Assembly: GCA_016841645.1 (NCBI GenBank)
Contig: JAENYS010000001.1
Location: 310,001-374,000 of the forward strand
Reading direction: 5' to 3'
DNA from: Desulfoscipio geothermicus
GTDB taxonomy: Bacteria > Bacillota > Desulfotomaculia > Desulfotomaculales > Desulfallaceae
Length of the DNA: 64,000 bases
A program made the translations under genes and the position numbers. A model generated the notes under the pieces. That model saw only the letters and a list, made by a program, of their open reading frames with translations. It did no database searches and had not been told where the DNA came from. This document shows positions 34,466 to 43,838 of the stretch, one piece after another (position 1 is the stretch's first letter; each line of letters starts with the position of its first letter).

Positions 34466-34972
34466 TCAAGCCGTTATACTATAAGAAGCTATAATTTCTC
34501 CAAAATACAGCATGTGGTAGTTCTCATCAGCATAAAATCTGTCCTTAATATCATTAGCAAGCATCATAGGATTAAGAGGCTGTTTGCATATAATCTTACA
34601 CTCAAATATTAATCCACATTCAGCTATTATTGGGCTGCTAATAGTTTTTGCATTCTGGGCGGTTAATTCAAATTGCTTAAATTTATCAATATCTCTGCCC
34701 GATGTACTGCCGGCTCCAGAAAGGCATTTTTTTAAATTATCATTTAAAGGAATGCTAATGGAAAAATCATCTGCGTTTTCAAGAAGTTCATAAGTATGAC
34801 GTGAATGTCTTACTGCAACCATAATGACTGGTTTAGACCACATATAACCGATAGTGCCCCATCCTATAGTCATAGTATTTATCCGATTATCTGCTTTAAC
34901 CGTAAGAAAGGCTCCCTTTGGTAAAAGAGTCAGCATTTTATCAGCATATTTAAAATATTCGTCTATTCGCAT
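34466..34972 (-). CDS. Flavin reductase family (FMN-binding) protein
   Basis: A 168-residue protein of the flavin reductase/FMN-binding split-barrel family. It contains LLPKGAFLTVKADNRINTMT, IGWGTIGYMWSKPVIMVAVR, HSRHTYELLENADDFSISIP and ECGLIFECKIICKQPLNPMM. Members found in anaerobes bind FMN and reduce flavins or small substrates. It is monocistronic between the decarboxylase set and a metallo-hydrolase; a link to flavin-dependent decarboxylation is possible but not shown. Confidence 0.9.
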   Translation of the reverse strand: MRIDEYFKYADKMLTLLPKGAFLTVKADNRINTMTIGWGTIGYMWSKPVIMVAVRHSRHTYELLENADDFSISIPLNDNLKKCLSGAGSTSGRDIDKFKQFELTAQNAKTISSPIIAECGLIFECKIICKQPLNPMMLANDIKDRFYADENYHMLYFGEIIASYSITA

Positions 34973-35009
34973 TAATATAGATAACTCCTTTCAATTTATT
35001 TAACAATAT

Positions 35010-35152
35010 CATTGTCAGCATCAGCCAGCCTTATGTGCGTCCCATTTGTCCGAGGTAAAGCCACAGCTGATGTCGAGTTCGGCGCCAAAGTTGATATCTG
35101 TATGGTAGATGGCTACGCCTTCTACAGCCAGATAGCAAAATCTTTGTACTCA
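35010..35152 (+). pseudogene. Frameshifted fragment of an IS5/IS1182-type transposase
   Basis: Plus-strand frames read SISQPYVRPICPR and, after a one-base shift, VRGKATADVEFGAKVDICMV then DGYAFYSQIAK. Together they give the QPHVRPIVRGK...VEFGAK...VDG pattern of IS5-related transposases. Only this internal piece remains, and it abuts the 3' end of the metallo-hydrolase gene. Confidence 0.7.
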
Positions 35153-35883
35153 TAATTCCCGCTGCCGTGGTGCAGCTTGCCCTCCGCTTTCAGATGCCGG
35201 AAAGCATCCCGCATTCTTAAGAGTATTTCCGGCCCGATATCCAGACTGTGATGTGCCGGGAAAACCCGACTTACCGGAAGCGCGGCAACGCGCTCGATTG
35301 ATTTCAAATAGGCTTCCGGGTCGGTGGAGGGATAATAGGCAAACAGGGTATCTTTATAAACCAGATCGCCGGTGAAAAGATAACCCCGATCCTTCTCATA
35401 AAAACACATATGTCCCGGTGAATGGCCGGGCGTATGTAATATCTGCAGGTTGCGCTCGCCTATGTCAATCACGTCATTATCTTTCAGCACCCTTGTAGGT
35501 GTTCCCTGAAAGAATTCATAGTTGTCCACGTTGTATCTTTCCGGCAGATCGCAGCGATCTACTACCATACCCTTGATCTGTTCCATGGTTAGCGGAAACT
35601 CTCCGTTCAGCCAATTTAATTCATCCTCGTGGGCGTAAAAATCTGGGAAGTACTTATGACCTCCGATGTGATCCCAGTGAATATGTGTTGCTACGGCAGT
35701 AACCGGCTTATCGGTCAATTTTATTACTTCGTCATAAATATTACAGATACCCAGGCCGGTGTCAATCAGCATGCTGCGGTCAGCCCCATTTAAAAGATAG
35801 GCATGTGTTTCCTCCCAATGTCGGTACTCACTGATGATATGTGTCTCCTTGTCTATATGATTTATTGTGAACCAATCACTCAT
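35122..35883 (-). CDS. MBL-fold metallo-hydrolase
   Basis: A 253-residue metallo-beta-lactamase-fold hydrolase. Metal ligands: VATHIHWDHIGGHKYF (HxHxDH), H in LQILHTPGHSPGHMCFYEKD, D in GYLFTGDLVYKDTLFAYYPS, and H in VFPAHHSLDI. It closely resembles the general MBL family of anaerobes with no assigned substrate. The stop lies against the transposase fragment; the C-terminus (NYEYKDFAIWL) may have been altered there. Confidence 0.88.
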   Translation of the reverse strand: MSDWFTINHIDKETHIISEYRHWEETHAYLLNGADRSMLIDTGLGICNIYDEVIKLTDKPVTAVATHIHWDHIGGHKYFPDFYAHEDELNWLNGEFPLTMEQIKGMVVDRCDLPERYNVDNYEFFQGTPTRVLKDNDVIDIGERNLQILHTPGHSPGHMCFYEKDRGYLFTGDLVYKDTLFAYYPSTDPEAYLKSIERVAALPVSRVFPAHHSLDIGPEILLRMRDAFRHLKAEGKLHHGSGNYEYKDFAIWL

Positions 35884-35947
35884 TCAAATTATCCTTTCTA
35901 ACTTGTTTGCATATATAAACAGCGCCTTTCAAACACCTGTTCTTCGC

Positions 35948-36631
35948 TCAATCTAACTTGGCTTTGTACTTGATAATCAATCCCGCCGCCCAATTGAACA
36001 ACAGCTCGGAAAACCGCTCAAACTCAGTTAGTGCCAAATTTGGCTGTTTCTTGAACGTAATGCCAATCTGCAAAATTTCCTGTTCCTGTGGATGCAACAC
36101 GGGGATAAGCTTGGCCTTTTGCTTTATGTAGGTTCCCGTTAGGTCGTAATAGATTGCCTGCACTGTGAAAGCGGCTGTTTTATAAAGAGATATCAATATT
36201 TTGGCATCTTTTTCGTGCACCATATTGTGGCCGCACATATGATAAATGTTGCAGGCCCCTATCCGGATGGCGCGGCGAATATCATTCTTACCGATCAGCG
36301 GCAGCAGAAAATCAATACTGCCGAAAATCGGGGTAGTGTCATGATAAAATTGAAACAGATCGGAGCGTTCCCAATTTATTAACTCCTGATGGCCGGAGAT
36401 GAATCCACAAACTTTCTCCCGGTTTGGAAGTGTGTCCAGCATAACATTATATTCTTTCAGATCTTCCGGAGTTGCATGATTGAGTATGACAACCACATCA
36501 ATGTCGCTGTTGACCGTTGCTTCGCCCCGACCATAACTTCCCTGAAGCCCGACAAACAGCAGGTGAGAACCGAACAAAGATTTTAGTTTACCTAAATATA
36601 CTTTCATCCAAGTGTCTATATTAAAATCCAT
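35948..36631 (-). CDS. Nucleotidyltransferase-domain protein
   Basis: A 227-residue protein with a minimal nucleotidyltransferase fold at its N-terminus: LLFVGLQGSYGRGEATVNSD and IDVVVILNH provide the GS and DxD motifs. The C-terminal 120 residues are helical (ILISLYKTAAFTVQAIYYDL), like a HEPN or antibiotic-adenylyltransferase accessory domain. It could modify a small molecule or a tRNA/protein; no partner toxin gene is adjacent. Located between transposon debris and the Wadjet operon. Confidence 0.82.
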   Translation of the reverse strand: MDFNIDTWMKVYLGKLKSLFGSHLLFVGLQGSYGRGEATVNSDIDVVVILNHATPEDLKEYNVMLDTLPNREKVCGFISGHQELINWERSDLFQFYHDTTPIFGSIDFLLPLIGKNDIRRAIRIGACNIYHMCGHNMVHEKDAKILISLYKTAAFTVQAIYYDLTGTYIKQKAKLIPVLHPQEQEILQIGITFKKQPNLALTEFERFSELLFNWAAGLIIKYKAKLD

Positions 36632-36909
36632 TTTTGCTCCTATGTGTTAGTTTTATAATCCTTACTGCTAAATTTGTGCTTATCTGTGTGTTATTTTATC
36701 TAAAGCCTTTATCAGTATCATGTATTGCTCCTAATATAAAAAATCGGATTTTGCTTAAAGCAAGCATAGTTTAAAAATAATGGGAAATACAGGTGTCCGC
36801 CCTTGTTAAGAGTTATCATATTTCCACTGCAAGAGTTCCTGCGAGGGATAATTTTTCTTATCATTTGGCAGCTTAATGCTTTTAACTGTAATGGTTTTGT
36901 CTTCAATTA

Positions 36910-37140
36910 GTGAGCATTAATCGAATCATTGAGTATTATGGACATAAATCCGCGAAATCCGTACAAAGATTATCTTTGATGAAAGAGGAACTTGCTCTTC
37001 AAGGTTTTATGGGCGAACATCAAAGAATTATGCTACGTCTAATGCTCAAACATATTGATATTCTTGCACACAGATCCAGATTTATCAAAACCAATACTTG
37101 TAAATCCTTCTACAAATATGTAAAAATTCCTTTTATATAA
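36910..37140 (+). pseudogene. IS110-family transposase fragment
   Basis: An open stretch reading EELALQGFMGEHQRIMLRLM and LKHIDILAHRSRF, the central helix region of IS110-type transposases (usually about 400 residues). The N-terminal RuvC-like and C-terminal domains are missing. Tentative, based on the H-R-LRL-L-HID pattern. Confidence 0.5.
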
Positions 37141-37260
37141 TTTAATTTTGTTAGATTTTACAGTATTTCCCCTTTAAATAATTGGTTTTCGGCTTAATCC
37201 ACCATATTGTTAATATCATCCAAACAATGTGGAGAGTAGGGTGTTAATCTGAGGTAAAAG

Positions 37261-37316
37261 AGCAAAACAAGTAACCCACGCAAGATTTTTAATTCCTCGC
37301 GGGGGTTGTTGTTATA
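37261..37316 (-). terminator. Terminator of the Wadjet operon
   Basis: On the minus strand AACAACAACCCCCGCGAGG pairs imperfectly with CTTGCGTGGGTTACTTGTT, followed by TTGCTCTTTT. It is 65 bases after the jetD stop. Confidence 0.7.
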
Positions 37317-37321
37317 GAATT

Positions 37322-37341
37322 ACAAATTATACTATACATGA
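37322..37341. repeat. 20-base repeat, copy 2
   Basis: Identical to 23993-24012. Lies just downstream of jetD, inside the intergenic region; no gene starts near it on the minus strand. Confidence 0.6.
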
Positions 37342-37380
37342 TTTGGTAATATCAATCGATGCAGCTGTCATGCTCTCTAC

Positions 37381-38553
37381 CTAAAATTGAATCGCTTCCT
37401 GTTCCAATTTGCAGTTATGTTCCAGCATATAGTCAATCACTTCGTCAAACTCACCGCCTTTCAGTTTCTTGAGCCTGTTCCTATCGTTGTCTGAGAGCTT
37501 TTTTGAATAGTCCTGGTATTTCTTCAGGGTTTCCAGATCCATTTTGTATGGAGTGAAAGCTACTTCTGTTTGTCTTCTAAGGTGCTCCAATATGTAGAAA
37601 CCGCCTGCATCAATATCCCCGAAATGATAAAATGCTACTCCCGGATTTTGCCTGTGAATTTTTTTGATGAATTCTCTTCTTATACGATTATGAAATCCAC
37701 CTAAATAGATCAGGAACATACCCTTGCTGTCAGCAGTATGAAAACTTGTCAGATTTTCAACCGTCATTACCGATTCCCCGGTGATTTCAATCTTTTCAAT
37801 ATCCTCAAGCATGGCAGACGAAATTGCGATATCGCCGCTTAACTCACTCAAGTCAATTCTTTGCCCCGCTAATATCAAGGTACCCGCGCCTTTAAAATTA
37901 ACATACGTCGGATTCTTTACGATGTTTAAATTCTCCAGCACCTGATCCTTTTCCGGAAAATCGCCATACTCAAAGAGCAGATTTACAACTTTGGCGCTGA
38001 TGCGGTCAAATAATTTAGAGTCTTTATATATCCTGACGGAAAAGTCCCTGGAAAATGTCTCGGTATCAACTTCGAATAATCTTTCCGCCGCTATCATGAC
38101 GTTCTCGAATTCCCGCAAATCTTCGCTGAGAAATTGTATAGACTTGTTAGCGCTGATTCTTTCAAGCTGTGTTCCACAAAAGCGTTTAAGTATTTCATTT
38201 TTATCCTTATACTCATCAAGCAGCTTTATAATGGCCTTGTTAAGCTCCCTTTTCTGTATTCTGCCGATATATTGATACACTTGCTCGATTTCATCCAGGT
38301 TTAGGTGAACTTCACTGCATACATTAGCCTTGTTGATCTTGGCTGAGATTAGTTTTTTTCTCGCCAATACATCGACAGCTTCATTGACAGTTTGAAACGC
38401 TTCAAAGTTGGCGTGGTCAGCATATTGCGGAAATATTGAGGCAACCTTAACCACGAATTTCTGGTTGACCTTATTAGCCCCGGTAAAACTCTTGCTCTTC
38501 TCATACTTATCTAAAAGCGTATTTAAAATAATCTTTTCATATTTACTTATCAT
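37381..38553 (-). CDS. jetD: Wadjet subunit JetD (DUF2220, TOPRIM nuclease)
   Basis: A 390-residue protein matching JetD, the nuclease that cuts plasmid DNA extruded by the JetABC complex. The TOPRIM-like acidic motif is in FYHFGDIDAGGFYILEHLRR, preceded by a conserved glutamate in ITGESVMTVENLTSFH. The N-terminal part is a helical DUF3322-like region. It overlaps jetC by four bases (ATGA) and is the last gene of the operon, as in known Wadjet systems. Confidence 0.92.
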   Translation of the reverse strand: MISKYEKIILNTLLDKYEKSKSFTGANKVNQKFVVKVASIFPQYADHANFEAFQTVNEAVDVLARKKLISAKINKANVCSEVHLNLDEIEQVYQYIGRIQKRELNKAIIKLLDEYKDKNEILKRFCGTQLERISANKSIQFLSEDLREFENVMIAAERLFEVDTETFSRDFSVRIYKDSKLFDRISAKVVNLLFEYGDFPEKDQVLENLNIVKNPTYVNFKGAGTLILAGQRIDLSELSGDIAISSAMLEDIEKIEITGESVMTVENLTSFHTADSKGMFLIYLGGFHNRIRREFIKKIHRQNPGVAFYHFGDIDAGGFYILEHLRRQTEVAFTPYKMDLETLKKYQDYSKKLSDNDRNRLKKLKGGEFDEVIDYMLEHNCKLEQEAIQF

Positions 38554-41500
38554 AGATCGTACTCCTCGATAATGCTGTTCGACCCCTCACGCATCGCCAT
38601 CAATATGGTATCTACTTTTTCACCAATCACTTCCAGCTTGGCCGGCGGCGTGGCCAGGATGATCTGAAACTTCTGGCTGTTCAAAAAGTCCATCATGGCA
38701 CTAATCCGGTTATCATCCATTTTGTCAAAGGCTTCATCAAATATGATAATTCTGATGGTGTCGCCCAATTTATAGAGCTGGGCGAAAGATGCTGCAATAG
38801 CCACATAGTATGGGGTCTGTGTCTCTCCGCCGCTTTTTTCACCGTAAATCTTGGAAAAACGTTGAACGGTACCGTCTCTTTTCTCGACGATGATATCATA
38901 GTCCAAATAACTTCGATAATCCGTATACTCCGCAAGAACTTTTTCCCCTCTATCGTCATAGGCGGTCAGTTTGGCGAACAGATCCTCCATCTCTTCCTTG
39001 TATTCTTGCTCAAAGGCTTGAGACCACAAATTTAAACCCGCTTCATTACTTTTGGAGGTGATCATCTGATAGATACTCTCTTTTTTCTTGTTAGAGGTCA
39101 GTTCAAATTTATAGCTGTCCTCACCATAGTAGATATCCTTCAGAGCTGCATTGAGGTTTTTAAATTCCAGCTTGGCATTCTCGATATTCTCTTTTAGCCT
39201 GGCCAGGAAAGACTCTCTGAACTCCAGGTGACAATTCTCCTTGGCTTTTTCCAGATCTTCTTCGTATTTGATAATATCGGAAGCCACCAGCTTGTGATGC
39301 TCATTAATGTATTCCTGCATCTGCTCATAGCCGGATCCCAGATCACAGTCATTGTTACTGCAGTAGTTAAGCTGAAGCTTTATGAGATCGCGAGTCAATT
39401 CAATTTTCTTATTCTGTAGTCCTACCTTCATTGGGGAGAAGTTCTGCACAATTGTTGCCGGCGCTTTCAGCTTGATTTGCTCATTGAATTTATTTATTCC
39501 CAGCTCAGCGACTTCAGTATCGCTGTCACACAACGCTTTAAAGCTGTTTTCCAATACGGAGATCAGACTCTGAATATCGTTCATCTGTTTTATGTTGCTC
39601 TCGATTTTATTCTCATAACTTCCGATGGATTTCCCAATTAAATCATAATCAGCTTGAAGTTTCTGGACCTGTCGCGCGCATTCCTCAATCTGAATTTTAA
39701 TCTGGATGTAGCTGGGGTCATTCTCCGCATTTTTGAGTTCAATTTTTTCCTTTTGGATTCGCTCGTTGGCGATTTTGAAATTCTGTGGCGCGTTAATATT
39801 TTCCTCTATAACTTCTATTTTGCATACGGCAAGCTTATCAATAACAGACTGGAGCCGCTTCAGATTCTGTTGTGCAGCCGTTATGTCGGCATTGACTGTT
39901 TCAAGCTCGGCTTGCTTGTTTTTCAGCTGAACTTCGAAGGCATAGGCACCAATATATGGTGTGTGATACACTCTTTCATCAATTTTTCTGACCGCATGAT
40001 TTTGGTAAAGCATGCAGTCAGGCGTTATCGCTACCTTGTGCTCTTTGAGGCTCTCCACAGCCTCACAGCGGATGACCCGGTTAAGCAGATAGATAGCATA
40101 GGCTTTTGCCCACCTATTATCACTTTTTATGACATAGGCAAGGGAACCCATATCCGCACCGGCTTTGATGTCAAGTTTGTTTGTATTCACCAGGCCAACC
40201 GTATGGACTTCTTTTTTTATTTTATTGTAGACAGCAAGGGCGGTCCGGTAATGTTGCGGCTCCACAATAATATAGAACCTTTGCGTATTCAGGTAGCCTT
40301 CCACTGCGTTCTGCCAGCTTGGAGCTGTGATTTCCAGCAAATCAGAAAATATTCGGGGTTTACTTCTGATGCCAAGGCTTAAAAACTCTTTTTCAATGGC
40401 CGTCAGCAGCTTGATGGTGTTTTCGGGATAGGTCAGTTTCTTGTTCTTCAGATTATTGATCTCTTGCCCCAGCTTGATTTTCTGATTCTTGAAATTCTCA
40501 AGCAGGTCCTTTTGCCTGACGTTGTCGGAATTATAGTTTTCCAGCAGACTTGCCAACTCTTTTTTTAGTTTATAAAGATATTCCGATTTTGACGTAACGT
40601 CCTGCTCCGCTGAACCCAATGCCATCAGCTCATCTTTGGATATAACATATATTCCAAACTGGTTTAACAATACTAATGCTTCTGTCACTGTCCGCAGCAT
40701 TTTATTCAGCTTATCGAGTGCTTGCCGGGCATTTTCTTTGTCCCTATTGAGCATATCAATTTTATGCTTGGTGTCTTTGATTAGCAGCGCGGTTCCATTC
40801 TGCCCGAGGGCAACCTGCAGACTTGTCTGCCTGTCTCTTTCGCTTTGCAGGTTGGAACTTAGCAGTTCCAAATTGTTCTGCTCGCTTTGGAGCTGTTGCC
40901 TGAATAGCTGATTGTTTTTTTCAAGTGCTTCAAACTCAAGTTTCTTAGCTTCTATTTCCGCTTTCTTGATTAATATTTCATTTGTCTTGATCTCCCGTTC
41001 TTTCGCAATAATTTCCTCGTTTTTGGAAAGAATCGCTTTCAGGTCATTGATTTTTTCCTTTGTACTGCTCATCAGATCTTCCAGCTCTTTCAAAGACGCG
41101 ATATTGTTGCGAAGCGTCGCAACTTCAATTGCTTTTTCTGAAAGAATGAATCTATTGATGAACTCTTTCACATTGTCCATGGGCTTGAAGGCCAGTGATT
41201 TTGGTATCATGTCGAAAAAACGGTTCTCCAGATTCCCAAGTCTTTGTCCAAACCTGGCCTTGGCCTCAGATAGCTGAGCTATCAGCATGACCTTCTTGTC
41301 GTTTCTGCGGAATTCCTCGGATGTAGACGGCCTTCCTCCGATTAAAAAGCTCAGTTCTTCCAAGCTGCACTCTTCGCGGAACCATTTGATGGTCAGCTTG
41401 CTTTCTTCATCCGGCGAGTCGATCTTTACCCCGAGGGTAAAGTACCTGGCCGTTTTCTCCTCATAAAACTCCAGGGCGACATACGTGATGACACTGCCGG

Positions 41501-41756
41501 TTCGAATGTAGCTGTTATCCTCATTGCCGGTTTTACAGCGGACATAACCTTTTAGATTGCGGCTGCTTTTTTCGTTGGCCGCAGTGTTGAATTTCCTGTG
41601 ATTGGTGGTTAGGACGAGCTGAATAGCGTCAAGGACAGTGGATTTTCCCGCCGTGTTTTCTCCGCTGATCAGAAATGAGCCATTGACGCTGATGGTTTCA
41701 TTTACAAAATAATGCCAGTTGATCAGCCTAATCCTGGTTAATGTCTTCATCATCAT
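38550..41756 (-). CDS. jetC: Wadjet subunit JetC (SMC/MukB-like ATPase)
   Basis: About 1068 residues: an SMC-type ATPase with Walker A GENTAGKSTVLDAIQLVLTT near the N-terminus, long coiled coils (about residues 240-420 and 640-900) around a hinge-like middle, and C-terminal signature and Walker B segments (KSGGETQTPYYVAIAASF, IRIIIFDEAFDKMDDNRI). JetC with JetA/JetB forms a condensin-like motor that extrudes loops on small circular DNA. I chose ATG 41756, with GGGGGTGAG upstream; the frame is open to 41777. It overlaps the end of jetB. Confidence 0.93.
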   Translation of the reverse strand: MMMKTLTRIRLINWHYFVNETISVNGSFLISGENTAGKSTVLDAIQLVLTTNHRKFNTAANEKSSRNLKGYVRCKTGNEDNSYIRTGSVITYVALEFYEEKTARYFTLGVKIDSPDEESKLTIKWFREECSLEELSFLIGGRPSTSEEFRRNDKKVMLIAQLSEAKARFGQRLGNLENRFFDMIPKSLAFKPMDNVKEFINRFILSEKAIEVATLRNNIASLKELEDLMSSTKEKINDLKAILSKNEEIIAKEREIKTNEILIKKAEIEAKKLEFEALEKNNQLFRQQLQSEQNNLELLSSNLQSERDRQTSLQVALGQNGTALLIKDTKHKIDMLNRDKENARQALDKLNKMLRTVTEALVLLNQFGIYVISKDELMALGSAEQDVTSKSEYLYKLKKELASLLENYNSDNVRQKDLLENFKNQKIKLGQEINNLKNKKLTYPENTIKLLTAIEKEFLSLGIRSKPRIFSDLLEITAPSWQNAVEGYLNTQRFYIIVEPQHYRTALAVYNKIKKEVHTVGLVNTNKLDIKAGADMGSLAYVIKSDNRWAKAYAIYLLNRVIRCEAVESLKEHKVAITPDCMLYQNHAVRKIDERVYHTPYIGAYAFEVQLKNKQAELETVNADITAAQQNLKRLQSVIDKLAVCKIEVIEENINAPQNFKIANERIQKEKIELKNAENDPSYIQIKIQIEECARQVQKLQADYDLIGKSIGSYENKIESNIKQMNDIQSLISVLENSFKALCDSDTEVAELGINKFNEQIKLKAPATIVQNFSPMKVGLQNKKIELTRDLIKLQLNYCSNNDCDLGSGYEQMQEYINEHHKLVASDIIKYEEDLEKAKENCHLEFRESFLARLKENIENAKLEFKNLNAALKDIYYGEDSYKFELTSNKKKESIYQMITSKSNEAGLNLWSQAFEQEYKEEMEDLFAKLTAYDDRGEKVLAEYTDYRSYLDYDIIVEKRDGTVQRFSKIYGEKSGGETQTPYYVAIAASFAQLYKLGDTIRIIIFDEAFDKMDDNRISAMMDFLNSQKFQIILATPPAKLEVIGEKVDTILMAMREGSNSIIEEYDL

Positions 41757-42360
41757 TTGACTCACCCCCCATCGCATATTGATTCAGCTTCTCATTGACC
41801 GCCTCGTAAATACTGTTCAGGTTATCATTTGGTACGGCAAACAGGACCGATGGGTATATTTTAATTCTTGCATCGGACATCGTAACATCCCGGTCAATAT
41901 TGGTGAGAATATTATACCGTTTGAAAAGTCGGATGGTATCCCTTAGAATAGTTTTATCGAGGTTTGATTTGGCTTCAATTTTGAGCATGCTGTATTTTTG
42001 CTGGAGCTCATCCGTCAGCACCACAACGTCCTCGGTCAGGCTTAATTCCTTGCGTTTTTCCAAGTACAGGAGCCTTAGTAGCAGCAGGATGATGCTTTCA
42101 AGCTTTTTCAGCCGCAAACGCCCTGTGCCGTTTATATTGGTTAGAGTAACAACACCCTGATTTTCATTGATTTCAATTTTATAGCCCAGCAAATCAAAGT
42201 ACTCCACAAACCAATCTTTGTGCTGCAGGATGAAGATGTAGTCGTTTCTCGTATCTTCTTTTTTCTTGATGATAAAGCAACTGTTCAGCAGCTTATTGGC
42301 GGTAGCTCTGAATTTTTCTTTCTGTACCTGGCTTTCTTTGAAAACTTCCATCTCCATCAC
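41728..42360 (-). CDS. jetB: Wadjet subunit JetB (DUF4194, MukE-like)
   Basis: A 210-residue winged-helix protein of the DUF4194 family, which corresponds to the MukE-like kite subunit of the Wadjet complex. Seen: ANKLLNSCFIIKKKEDTRND, YIFILQHKDWFVEYFDLLGY, ESIILLLLRLLYLEKRKELS and a C-terminal IYPSVLFAVPNDNLNSIYEA. It ends in a short acidic tail (GGESNDDEDINQD). The start overlaps jetA by four bases (ATGA) and the end overlaps jetC. Confidence 0.92.
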   Translation of the reverse strand: MMEMEVFKESQVQKEKFRATANKLLNSCFIIKKKEDTRNDYIFILQHKDWFVEYFDLLGYKIEINENQGVVTLTNINGTGRLRLKKLESIILLLLRLLYLEKRKELSLTEDVVVLTDELQQKYSMLKIEAKSNLDKTILRDTIRLFKRYNILTNIDRDVTMSDARIKIYPSVLFAVPNDNLNSIYEAVNEKLNQYAMGGESNDDEDINQD

Positions 42361-43775
42361 TCACACCTTTCAATTAGAAAATCACGAAACCGGAAATTAT
42401 TCACCGAGGTCGTCTCGTCAAGGGGGGTAGCCCGATAGATTGACTTTTTATCCCGTCCATATAGACTGATGAAAATCACCCTGATCAGATCTCTTTTCGA
42501 TTCCAGCGGCAAGGTTGACGCAAGCACTGCCTTATTTTCCTTCAGCAAGGTTTCAACATACCGGTTAATATTTTTACGGGAAAACCTGTACTTGCTCCTT
42601 TCCTGCATGGCTAATTTGCGTAAGTACCTTTCTTCCTCGGAAATGCCTAGCTTATCGCCTAAAACTTCCGGCAAAGACATCTTCTTTGAAATCGGCACCA
42701 CATATAAAGAATCGCTATCGATAAAGCCTTGGGGAAATATGTTGAAGATCTCAAGCATCGCATCGTCAAGTTCGTCGTTCAAATTAAGGGTATCGTCAGC
42801 ATTAAATTCATCAGACAGGTAGGCCAGTAGCTTGGAAATTTTTCCTTCGGCATTGTTCGTATTGGTTAACAGAAACTTGGCTCTGGCCACGGCGCTGCCG
42901 ATATATTTAGCATGTTTATAATCGATCTCGGAAATAATATCATCGTAATTCCTGAAGGCAGAAATGATGCTGAGTATTTTACTCCTTAATAAATCCTGCG
43001 CCTTGGCCTGATCAGCTACTTGCTCAATTTCCATATAGCCCTGCAATGCCCGCTTGAAAACGTGCTCATCATTTAGGATGCCAGATAGTTTTTCAATAAT
43101 GGAAGACCTGAAATGGGAGATGTTGTCACTGGTCTTGATCCGGTGATAGGCTTTGGAACCAATGTCCTTGTGATAAACGAAGAAGTCCTGCACGATCTCT
43201 CCGGCTGATTTTTCGTTAGTAATCGCATCAATATGCTTCTTGATATTTGTGTTCAGTTTCTTAAGTCCCACCATCAATTCTTCCGTATTTTCAAGCACGC
43301 GTTTGATGATATATTCATAGGGCTTGGCATAGCCATCCTGATTCAACAACGTGGCATGGATCTGGGACACCAAGCTCTGATACTCCAGCTCCTCGTTTTT
43401 AATAATCTTATTGAAGGACTCGATCATTGTGGCAGCATAGTCGAACAGGTTCACCTTGACTTTGAAATCGTTGGCAAGCTCGTATTCGATCCATCCGCTG
43501 TCCTTCAGCCTGCGTATGATTGCATTAGCCTTGGCTCGTGAATCTCTTGCCACTTCATTGTCATCCTCATCGAACACCATTTCTGCAGCAGGTTCACTGT
43601 CAAAATAATGCTCAAGCTCCGCAACGATTATTTCCTTGTCCACACCAAAGGATAGCTCTGTTTTGTAGGTATTATATATGAGCCTTAAGCAGTCAATATA
43701 GGTCGTTTTATATTTACTCGTTAAGGGTTTGAAGAAATCCTCCGGTACAATCTGAAATAGATTCACGTGCCTCAC
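42357..43775 (-). CDS. jetA: Wadjet subunit JetA (type II-like, DUF5716)
   Basis: A 472-residue kleisin-like subunit: NLFQIVPEDFFKPLTSKYKT, TTYIDCLRLIYNTYKTELSF and the helical rest match the JetA version of type II Wadjet. It bridges JetC heads with JetB. The frame starts with GTG 43775; a second GTG at 43766 has AAGGTGA at better spacing. First gene of the operon; all four genes overlap by short ATGA-type junctions, so production is tightly coupled. Just upstream lies a hairpin repeat (43839-43900). Confidence 0.9.
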   Translation of the reverse strand: MRHVNLFQIVPEDFFKPLTSKYKTTYIDCLRLIYNTYKTELSFGVDKEIIVAELEHYFDSEPAAEMVFDEDDNEVARDSRAKANAIIRRLKDSGWIEYELANDFKVKVNLFDYAATMIESFNKIIKNEELEYQSLVSQIHATLLNQDGYAKPYEYIIKRVLENTEELMVGLKKLNTNIKKHIDAITNEKSAGEIVQDFFVYHKDIGSKAYHRIKTSDNISHFRSSIIEKLSGILNDEHVFKRALQGYMEIEQVADQAKAQDLLRSKILSIISAFRNYDDIISEIDYKHAKYIGSAVARAKFLLTNTNNAEGKISKLLAYLSDEFNADDTLNLNDELDDAMLEIFNIFPQGFIDSDSLYVVPISKKMSLPEVLGDKLGISEEERYLRKLAMQERSKYRFSRKNINRYVETLLKENKAVLASTLPLESKRDLIRVIFISLYGRDKKSIYRATPLDETTSVNNFRFRDFLIERCE

Positions 43776-43838
43776 CTTCTTTCCAACTATTATGTCATTA
43801 AAACCCCTGGAAGTTAAGCCTCCCGTGTGGATATTTAT

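Noticed and set aside
39654-40382. Plus-strand 242-residue ORF within jetC
   Set aside because: Antisense shadow of the long coiled-coil gene; no binding site and no recognisable motif.
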